In this document: one piece after another, positions 6,356 to 11,596 of the stretch
Layout: each line of letters starts with the position of its first letter
How positions within the stretch are numbered: position 1 is the stretch's first letter
Assembly (NCBI GenBank): GCA_947454695.1
Contig: CANGMW010000052.1
Coordinates: 1 to 11,596, forward strand
Origin: Comamonadaceae bacterium
GTDB taxonomy: Bacteria > Pseudomonadota > Gammaproteobacteria > Burkholderiales > Burkholderiaceae_C
Direction: 5' to 3'
DNA length: 11,596 nucleotides
Notes under the pieces: generated by a model
The model's database searches: none
The model's input: only the letters and a program-made list of their open reading frames with translations
What the model was told of the DNA's origin: nothing
Program-made: the position numbers and the translations under genes

Positions 6356-6957
6356 GCAAACCCACCATGCAAATCACCGGACACATTGCCCCCGACAACC
6401 TGATGTCGCTGGAGGTTTACAGCAAATGGCGCAAGGAACACAAAGCCGCGGTCATGGCGCACCGCAAGTTGCGCAGTGTCGCCTTGGGCGAGCACATCAG
6501 CATCCAGTTCGAATCCGAAACCACCATCCGCTACCAGATTCAGGAGATGCTGCGCATTGAAAAAGTGTTTGAGGAAGACGGCATCGTGCAAGAAATAGAG
6601 GCCTACGCGCCCCTCGTGCCCACCGGCACGAACTGGAAAGCCACCATGATGATCGAGTACCCGGATGTGCATGAGCGCAAGCGTGAGTTGGCCCGTTTGA
6701 TCGGCGTGGAAGACCGCTTGTTTGTGGAAGTCGAAGGCGATGCGCGCGTCTATGCGATTGCCGACGAAGACCTGGACCGCGAAAACGCCGAAAAAACCTC
6801 GGCCGTGCACTTTGTGCGTTTTGAGTTCACCGCTGCCATGCGCGCGGCCATCCAGGCCGGCGCCCAGGTGAAGCTGGGGTGCGACCACACCAACTACCCG
6901 GCCCATGTCGTCATAGCGCCTGAGACACTGGCCTCGCTGGCCGGCGACTTCAAGTAA
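6352..6957 (+). CDS. DUF3501 family protein
   Basis: A 201-residue cytoplasmic protein of unknown function. The conserved family stretches are AAVMAHRKLRSVALGEHI, RYQIQEMLRIEKVFEEDGI, YAPLVPTGTNWKATMMIEYP and ARVYAIADEDL, then NAEKTSAVHFVRFEF. It has one cysteine (in LGCDHTNYP) and no metal-binding cluster or membrane segment. The GTG start at 6352 overlaps the Fe-S gene stop as GTGA, suggesting translational coupling. An ATG at 6367 (giving MQIT...) is an equally possible start, since family members often begin near there and neither has a strong Shine-Dalgarno sequence. Its constant company with the GlpC-like protein and rubrerythrin suggests it is a subunit or accessory factor of that system, which is inference. 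Confidence 0.9.
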   Translation: MSKPTMQITGHIAPDNLMSLEVYSKWRKEHKAAVMAHRKLRSVALGEHISIQFESETTIRYQIQEMLRIEKVFEEDGIVQEIEAYAPLVPTGTNWKATMMIEYPDVHERKRELARLIGVEDRLFVEVEGDARVYAIADEDLDRENAEKTSAVHFVRFEFTAAMRAAIQAGAQVKLGCDHTNYPAHVVIAPETLASLAGDFK

Positions 6958-6972
6958 GCCGCGCGCTTTCAC

Positions 6973-6998
6973 GATAATCAAGGCTTCACTCAAGCCTT
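6973..6998 (+). promoter_or_regulatory. Candidate -10 box and palindrome in front of yaaA
   Basis: The 50-bp gap between the DUF3501 gene and yaaA holds GATAAT (6973-6978), a good match to a sigma-70 -10 box, with no clear -35. It is followed at once by a perfect 7-bp inverted repeat AAGGCTT/AAGCCTT (6980-6986 and 6992-6998, 5-base loop). The palindrome would cover the transcription start, so it could be an operator. It could instead be a short terminator of the upstream operon, although no T-run follows. Confidence 0.3.
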
Positions 6999-7007
6999 CT
7001 ATCTGCC

Positions 7008-7778
7008 ATGCTGTTTTTGCTCTCCCCTGCCAAATCGCTGGATTACGACACGCCCGCGGGCGATGTGCCGCACACACAGCCTTTGTTTACCAAGCAATCG
7101 GCCGAGCTCATAGCTTTGCTGCGCACCTACTCGCCCCAGCAAATTTCGGAGCTGATGGATCTGAGCGACGCGCTCAGCGGCCTGAACGTGGCGCGCTACC
7201 AGGCCTGGTCGCCCAAGTTCACCGCCAAAAATGCCAAGCAGGCGGTGCTGGCCTTCAATGGCGACGTCTACGATGGCCTGAACGCGGCCAGCCTCAAGCC
7301 CAAAGACCTGGACTGGGCGCAGGACCATGTGTGCATCCTGAGCGGCCTGTACGGTGTCTTGCGTCCGCTGGACTGGATGCAGCCTTACCGCTTGGAAATG
7401 GGTACCCAGTTGACCAACCCGCAAGGCAAAGACCTGTACAAATTTTGGGGCAGCCAGATTGCCGACTACCTCAACGAACGCCTGCAGCAAGACAAGACCC
7501 CGGTGGTGGTGAACCTGGCGTCTCAGGAGTATTTCAAATCGGTGGACCGCAAGGCGCTCAAAGCGCCAGTGATCGATTGCGCATTTGAAGAATACAAAAA
7601 CGGCCAGTACAAAATCATCAGCTTCATGGCCAAACGCGCCCGCGGCCTGATGGCCCGCTATGCCGTACAACACCGCTTGAGTCGGCCCGAGCAACTGCAA
7701 GCATTTGACACCGATGGCTACCGCTTTGAGGCCAAAGCTTCCACCGACCTGAAACTCGTATTTCGCCGCAAGACCTGA
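7008..7778 (+). CDS. yaaA: Peroxide stress protein YaaA (UPF0246)
   Basis: A 256-residue protein, close to the 258 residues of the E. coli YaaA. Signature motifs are LLSPAKSLDY (4-13), VCILSGLYGVLRPLDWMQPY (108-127) and ISFMAKRARGLMARY (204-218). In E. coli YaaA is induced by OxyR during H2O2 stress and limits iron-driven damage to DNA and proteins. Its position directly after the rubrerythrin, Fe-S and DUF3501 genes on the same strand fits a peroxide-defence theme. There is no clear Shine-Dalgarno sequence before the ATG. It is probably co-transcribed with queF, which begins one base after its stop. Confidence 0.96.
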   Translation: MLFLLSPAKSLDYDTPAGDVPHTQPLFTKQSAELIALLRTYSPQQISELMDLSDALSGLNVARYQAWSPKFTAKNAKQAVLAFNGDVYDGLNAASLKPKDLDWAQDHVCILSGLYGVLRPLDWMQPYRLEMGTQLTNPQGKDLYKFWGSQIADYLNERLQQDKTPVVVNLASQEYFKSVDRKALKAPVIDCAFEEYKNGQYKIISFMAKRARGLMARYAVQHRLSRPEQLQAFDTDGYRFEAKASTDLKLVFRRKT

Positions 7779-7779
7779 G

Positions 7780-8634
7780 ATGAGCACCCCTGAAAACTCC
7801 CTGCTGGGCAAAGCCACCCCCTTCGCTGATCAGTACGACAAGTCGCTGCTGTTCCCCATCGCGCGTGCCAGCAAACGCGAAGAAATCGGCGTACACGGTG
7901 ACTTGCCCTTTCTGGGGGCGGACCTGTGGACCGCCTTTGAGCTGAGCTGGCTGAACCTGCGCGGCAAGCCCCAGGTGGCGTTGGTGCACTTCACCGTGCC
8001 TTGCGAAACGCCCAACATCGTCGAGAGCAAATCCTTCAAGCTCTATTTGGGCAGCTTCAGCAACACGCGCTTTGCCGATGTGAGCGAGGTGCAGTCACGT
8101 ATCCGCGCCGACATCAGCGAAGCCGTCTGGCGCGGCGCGGCCAACCCCGCCAGCGCGGGCAGCGTGGGCGTGAAGGTGTTGTTGCCCGAGCACTTTGACC
8201 GTGAACCGGTGCATGAAATGGATGGTTTGAGCCTGGACCGTTTGGACATTGAATGCACGCACTTCACGCCGTCGCCCGAGTTGCTCACCACTGTGCCGAA
8301 CGAAGCGCCGGTGAGCGAGGTGCTCACCAGCAACCTGCTCAAAAGCAATTGCCTGGTGACGGGTCAACCCGACTGGGGCAGTGTGCAAATCAGCTACAGC
8401 GGTGACCAGATCGACCACGCCGGCCTGCTGAAATACCTGGTGAGCTTTCGCAACCACAACGAGTTCCATGAGCAGTGCGTGGAGCGCATCTTCATGGACA
8501 TCTGGCGCCGATGCCAACCGATCAAGCTCACGGTGTACGCGCGCTACACGCGCCGCGGCGGTCTGGACATCAACCCGTTTCGCACCAGCCAGCCCCAAGC
8601 CCTGCCCGCCAATGTGCGGCATGCGCGGCAATAA
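7780..8634 (+). CDS. queF: NADPH-dependent 7-cyano-7-deazaguanine reductase (long, type II QueF)
   Basis: A 284-residue cytoplasmic enzyme that reduces preQ0 to preQ1 in queuosine tRNA-modification synthesis. The length and two T-fold halves match the E. coli type (282 residues). The catalytic Cys191 and Asp198 lie in SNCLVTGQPDWGSVQ, matching E. coli Cys190 and Asp197. Glu231 in FHEQCVERIF and the VESKSFKLYL motif (81-90) complete the substrate and NADPH site. The ATG follows the yaaA stop after one base with no Shine-Dalgarno sequence, so translation probably depends on coupling with yaaA. It converges on the crotonase gene across 22 bases, with no obvious terminator between. Confidence 0.97.
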   Translation: MSTPENSLLGKATPFADQYDKSLLFPIARASKREEIGVHGDLPFLGADLWTAFELSWLNLRGKPQVALVHFTVPCETPNIVESKSFKLYLGSFSNTRFADVSEVQSRIRADISEAVWRGAANPASAGSVGVKVLLPEHFDREPVHEMDGLSLDRLDIECTHFTPSPELLTTVPNEAPVSEVLTSNLLKSNCLVTGQPDWGSVQISYSGDQIDHAGLLKYLVSFRNHNEFHEQCVERIFMDIWRRCQPIKLTVYARYTRRGGLDINPFRTSQPQALPANVRHARQ

Positions 8635-8656
8635 GGCGGTCGCTCTGTCGCAGACT

Positions 8657-9532
8657 TTAGCGCTTGCCGTTGCTTGAGGCTTCGGCGGCCTCGCCCAGCT
8701 CGACAAAGCGCGTCAAAGGCGCCAGCGGCGGGAATTTGCCCTCGCGCTTTTGCTTCATGGCCGTCACCGCTTCGCGCACATGGGCGTTGCTCCAAATCGC
8801 GCCCTGCAACCAGCCCATTTGTTTGAGTGAGTCGTCCACGCTGTGGTCGCGTGCGTAGTGCAGCGCCTGCTTGCTGCCCCAGATCGCCACCGGCGGCTTG
8901 GACGCGATTTCTTGCGCGCATTGCATCGCCGCTGCCAGCATGGCCTCCTGGCTGTCAAACACATGGTTCACCAGCCCATAAGCCTGTGCCTGGGCTGCAC
9001 TGAGCCGGCGCCCGGTGTAGGCGAGTTCTTTCACCACCGCCATGGGCAAAAGCTTGGGCAAACGCTGCAGAGTGCCGACATCGGCCACCATGCCGATGTT
9101 GATTTCCTGAATGCAGAAAAACGCATCGGCCGTCGCATAACGCAAGCAGCAGGCCGTCACCATGTCCACCGCACCGCCGATGCAGCCGCCGTGGATGGCC
9201 GCGATCACCGGCATGCGCAAGGTCTCCAGCTTGGTGAAGGTGTGCTGCATGTCGGTGAGCGAATCAAACACGGCCGCACGCCCTTCGGGACTCTGGTCGT
9301 CCATGGTGATGGCGCCATTGAAGGTATCGAGTGCCATGCCGGCACTGAAATGTTTGCCGGTGCTGGAGATCACCAGCACCCGCGCCTGACCGGCTTGGTT
9401 CAGCGCGGTGAGCGTGTCGTCCAGCTCGCGCCAGAAGGTGGGGTTCATGGTGTTCAAGGCCTCGGGGCGATTGAGCACCAGATGCGCAATGTGCTTGTCA
9501 ATCGTCAGGGAAAAGCAGTGCATTGGGGTCAT
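8657..9532 (-). CDS. Enoyl-CoA hydratase/isomerase family protein, dienoyl-CoA isomerase-like
   Basis: A 291-residue crotonase. The oxyanion-hole segments are HFSAGMALDTF (61-71) and HGGCIGGAVD (114-123). The acidic residues Asp123, Glu143 and Asp151 have exactly the spacing (20 and 8) of Asp176, Glu196 and Asp204 in mammalian delta3,5-delta2,4-dienoyl-CoA isomerase (ECH1), and the segment ADVGTLQRLPKLL is also ECH1-like. A role in beta-oxidation of unsaturated fatty acids with odd-position double bonds is therefore more likely than plain hydration, although substrate tests are lacking. The ATG at 9532 has AGGAG ten bases upstream and lies inside the end of dinB (35-base overlap); an ATG at 9523 is an alternative. 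The gene is the last of the minus-strand lldD-dinB-crotonase run. Confidence 0.92.
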   Translation of the reverse strand: MTPMHCFSLTIDKHIAHLVLNRPEALNTMNPTFWRELDDTLTALNQAGQARVLVISSTGKHFSAGMALDTFNGAITMDDQSPEGRAAVFDSLTDMQHTFTKLETLRMPVIAAIHGGCIGGAVDMVTACCLRYATADAFFCIQEINIGMVADVGTLQRLPKLLPMAVVKELAYTGRRLSAAQAQAYGLVNHVFDSQEAMLAAAMQCAQEIASKPPVAIWGSKQALHYARDHSVDDSLKQMGWLQGAIWSNAHVREAVTAMKQKREGKFPPLAPLTRFVELGEAAEASSNGKR

Positions 9533-10682
9533 GGTCTTGGGTCTCCTGGTCGGTGGATTGTTTCAATGCATCGTCGGCCCGCATCAGTGAGCCCACCCGC
9601 ACGCCCAGCAGGCGCAGGCGTTGGCTCAAGGGTACACGCTTGAGGCACTGGCCGGCGGTCTGACGTATCACTTTGGCGTCAGCGGTGTAGTGGGGCAGCG
9701 TCTGGTCGCGGGTGACGCTTTTGAAGTTGTCGTAGCGCAGCTTCACGCCAATGGTTTTACCCACATAGCCTTTGCGCTGCAGGTCGGCGGCGACTTGTTC
9801 GCTCAGGCGGGTGAAGATCGCGCCCAGCTCGGCCTTGTCGTGCACCGCGTGCAGGTCGCGCTCGAAGGTGGTCTCCCGGCTCACCGAGACGGGCTCACTC
9901 TCCAGCACCACGGGACGGTCATCGCGTCCCCTCGCGGCCTCATGCAGCCACGCCCCGTAAACCTTGCCAAATTTTTCCTGCAAAGCCACCCGCTCCCACG
10001 CCGCGAGCTCGCCCACCGTGTGGATCCCCAAGGCCTTGAGTTTTTCCTCGGCCTTGGGACCAATGCCGTTGATTTTTCGGCAGGGCAGGGGCCAGATCAG
10101 GGTTTGCAGATCGGCCTCGTGCACGATGGAAATGCCCTTGGGCTTGTTGAACTCGCTGGCCATCTTGGCGATCAGCTTGTTGGGGGCCACCCCAATCGAG
10201 CAGGTCAGCCCGGTGTCGTCCAGAATGGTTTTTTGAATGAGACGGGCCAGACTGCGCCCGCCCTCGCGCTGGCCGCCGGGCACCTCGGTGAAGTCGATGT
10301 AGACCTCGTCCACGCCCCGGTCTTCCATCAGCGGCGCGATCTCGGTGATGATGGCTTTGAATCGGCGCGAGTAATGGCGGTACTGATCGAAATCCACCGG
10401 CAACAAAATAGCCTGCGGGCACAGCTTGGCCGCTTTCATCAGCCCCATGGCTGAGCCTACGCCGAACTGGCGCGCCGCGTAAGTGGCGGTGGTGATGACG
10501 CCGCGCCCGGTGTAGTCCTTGAGGCTGGGAAAGTCGGCCACGGGAATTTCTGACAAGGGCAGCTCGGCGTGGCGCACCAGAAGCTCGTCATCCGGGCGGC
10601 GGCGCCGGCCGCCGATCACCACCGGCAAGCCCTTGAGTTGCGGGTAACGAAGCAACTCCACCGACGCGTAAAACGCGTCCAT
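9498..10682 (-). CDS. dinB: DNA polymerase IV (Y-family), start codon problematic
   Basis: Error-prone translesion polymerase. From the first in-frame ATG (10682) 394 residues are read: DAFYASVEL with the steric-gate Tyr5, the catalytic pair Asp125-Glu126 in GVDEVYIDF, CSIGVAPNKLIAKMAS (161-176) and the helix-hairpin-helix INGIGPKAEEKLKALGI. About 30 extra residues after VVIGG occur in other beta-proteobacterial homologues that I recall. The tail ALLFPDD may be a degenerate sliding-clamp motif. The anomaly is the start. Upstream codons read F-A-V-I-R-R-I-A-H-L-D back to a stop at 10716-10718, with no ATG, GTG or TTG, yet they match the family N-terminus and include the Asp equivalent to catalytic E. 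coli Asp8. The true protein should therefore begin upstream of 10682, at a rare start (ATC 10706, ATT 10697 or CTG 10688), or the start has been lost by a 10-bp expansion. The gene follows lldD by 52 bp. Confidence 0.92.
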   Translation of the reverse strand: MDAFYASVELLRYPQLKGLPVVIGGRRRRPDDELLVRHAELPLSEIPVADFPSLKDYTGRGVITTATYAARQFGVGSAMGLMKAAKLCPQAILLPVDFDQYRHYSRRFKAIITEIAPLMEDRGVDEVYIDFTEVPGGQREGGRSLARLIQKTILDDTGLTCSIGVAPNKLIAKMASEFNKPKGISIVHEADLQTLIWPLPCRKINGIGPKAEEKLKALGIHTVGELAAWERVALQEKFGKVYGAWLHEAARGRDDRPVVLESEPVSVSRETTFERDLHAVHDKAELGAIFTRLSEQVAADLQRKGYVGKTIGVKLRYDNFKSVTRDQTLPHYTADAKVIRQTAGQCLKRVPLSQRLRLLGVRVGSLMRADDALKQSTDQETQDHDPNALLFPDD

Positions 10683-10697
10683 GTCCAGATGGGCAAT

Positions 10698-10727
10698 ACG
10701 GCGGATAACGGCGAATCACGGCGAAGC
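10698..10727. repeat. Three tandem 10-bp units at the dinB start
   Basis: On the plus strand ACGGCGGATA, ACGGCGAATC and ACGGCGAAGC follow each other directly; the last two differ at one base. They lie between the lldD stop and the dinB coding start. A GTG on the minus strand (10719-10717) begins V-I-R-R but is one frame off dinB. Removing the unit at 10698-10707 would join it in frame to I-A-H-L-D-M-D, the expected N-terminus. A copy-number change of this short repeat is therefore the simplest explanation for the missing start codon. Confidence 0.65.
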
Positions 10728-10734
10728 GCCGGCC

Positions 10735-11596
10735 TCAGGTGGGGAAGGTGCCCGGCAACAGAATGCTTTTGTCCACCGTGTTGATGTTGGTGTGCCCGCA
10801 AAACGCCATGGTGATGTCGAGTTCGTTGCGAATGATCTTCAACGCTTTGGTCACGCCGGCCTCACCCATCGCGCCTAAGCCATACACCATGGAGCGGCCG
10901 ATGTAGGTGCCCTTGGCGCCCAGCGCACGCGCCTTGAGCACGTCCTGCCCGGAGCGGATGCCGCCGTCCATGTGCACTTCGATTTGCGAGCCCACCGCAT
11001 CCACGATGGCCGGCAAGGCTTGGATACTGGTCTGCGCGCCATCGAGCTGGCGACCGCCGTGGTTGGAGACGATGATGGCATCAGCCCCGGTGGCCACGGC
11101 CAGCCGGGCGTCCTCAGCATCCTGAATGCCTTTGAGGATGATCTTGCCGCCCCAGCGCTTTTTGATCCATTCCACGTCGTTCCAGCTCAGTGCCGGGTCA
11201 AACTGCTGGTTGGTCCAGGACGACAGCGAACTCATGTTTTCCACACCCTTCACATGGCCCACGATGTTGCCGAACTGGCGGCGCGAAGTACCCAGCATGC
11301 CCAGCGCCCAGCGCGGCTTGGTGGCGATGTTGATCAGGTTTTTGAGCGTGAGTTTGGGCGGTGCCGACAAACCGTTTTTCAGATCTTTGTGGCGCTGGCC
11401 GATGATCTGCAAGTCCAGCGTGATCACCAGGGCCGAACAGTTGGCCGCTTTGGCGCGGTCAATCAGTCGCTCGATGAAGTCACGGTCTTTCATGACATAG
11501 AGCTGAAACCAGAAGGGGTGACGGTCTGTCGCTTGCGCCACATCTTCCAGCGAGCAAATGCTCATGGTCGAGAGCGTGAAGGGAATGCCAAACGCC
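10735..11596 (-). CDS. lldD: FMN-dependent L-lactate dehydrogenase family, N-terminus outside window
   Basis: A membrane-associated or soluble alpha-hydroxy-acid dehydrogenase, most likely oxidising L-lactate to pyruvate with electrons passed to the respiratory chain. About 287 residues are visible and the frame runs off the right edge, so roughly 90-100 N-terminal residues are missing; the ATG at 11565 is internal (LSTMSICSLEDVA). Motifs in order are HPFWFQLYVMKDR, KGIQDAEDARLAV, the catalytic SNHGGRQLDG (His at 11061-11059), MDGGIRSG (FMN phosphate) and the GR pair in YIGRSMVYG. Glycolate or mandelate oxidase activity cannot be excluded, but overall resemblance is to LldD. It ends 15 bases before the out-of-frame GTG of dinB and shares its strand. 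Confidence 0.88.
   Translation of the reverse strand, partial: AFGIPFTLSTMSICSLEDVAQATDRHPFWFQLYVMKDRDFIERLIDRAKAANCSALVITLDLQIIGQRHKDLKNGLSAPPKLTLKNLINIATKPRWALGMLGTSRRQFGNIVGHVKGVENMSSLSSWTNQQFDPALSWNDVEWIKKRWGGKIILKGIQDAEDARLAVATGADAIIVSNHGGRQLDGAQTSIQALPAIVDAVGSQIEVHMDGGIRSGQDVLKARALGAKGTYIGRSMVYGLGAMGEAGVTKALKIIRNELDITMAFCGHTNINTVDKSILLPGTFPT

Noticed and set aside
7700..7790. A preQ1 riboswitch before queF
   Set aside because: Only one base separates yaaA and queF, leaving no leader for a riboswitch.
8843..10454. Two long plus-strand open frames (266 and 277 codons) opposite the crotonase and dinB
   Set aside because: Both are low-complexity and antisense to genes with intact catalytic motifs.
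9900..10682. The extra residues after VVIGG in DNA polymerase IV as a novel insertion
   Set aside because: Beta-proteobacterial Pol IV homologues that I recall carry a similar longer segment there, so it seems to be a family trait.

Overview
The window is about 11.6 kb of GC-rich, gene-dense bacterial chromosome. Codon use, protein sequences and gene content (QueF of the long type, the beta-proteobacterial form of DNA polymerase IV, a DUF3501 operon) point to a betaproteobacterium, most likely Comamonadaceae (Rhodoferax/Acidovorax/Polaromonas relatives). This placement comes from recognising the proteins, not from a search.

Layout. (1) 1-1535, minus: the 5' two-thirds or less of valS (valyl-tRNA synthetase), running off the left edge and carrying an unusual in-frame repeat-derived insertion. 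(2) 1660-4237, minus: a tight three-gene operon read right to left: a VOC/glyoxalase-fold protein, a class A FAD monooxygenase with altered flavin motifs, and a small DUF2783 protein. It looks like a catabolic or detoxification unit for an unidentified aromatic or similar substrate. (3) 4238-4469: a divergent control region with an imperfect palindrome on the VOC side and a 12-bp tandem direct repeat just before the rubrerythrin start. (4) 4470-6957, plus: a rubrerythrin without rubredoxin domain, a GlpC/HdrD-like protein with two CxxCxxCxxxC clusters and CCG-type domains, and a DUF3501 protein. This gene trio is the best candidate in the window for an incompletely described system, probably peroxide or redox defence. 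(5) 7008-8634, plus: yaaA (peroxide-stress protein), then queF (queuosine biosynthesis) one base later. (6) 8657-11596, minus: read right to left, an L-lactate dehydrogenase (lldD family, N-terminus outside the window), dinB (DNA polymerase IV), and a dienoyl-CoA-isomerase-like crotonase whose start overlaps the dinB end.

The genes from rubrerythrin to YaaA share a plausible theme: removal of H2O2, Fe-S electron transfer, and limiting iron damage. The two most concrete sequence oddities are the roughly 30-residue repeat-derived insertion in ValS, and the dinB start region. There three tandem 10-bp units separate a GTG start from the reading frame, and the first in-frame ATG would cut off a catalytic aspartate. 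There are no RNA genes, CRISPR arrays, insertion sequences or phage genes visible. No gene-free stretch exceeds 300 bases.
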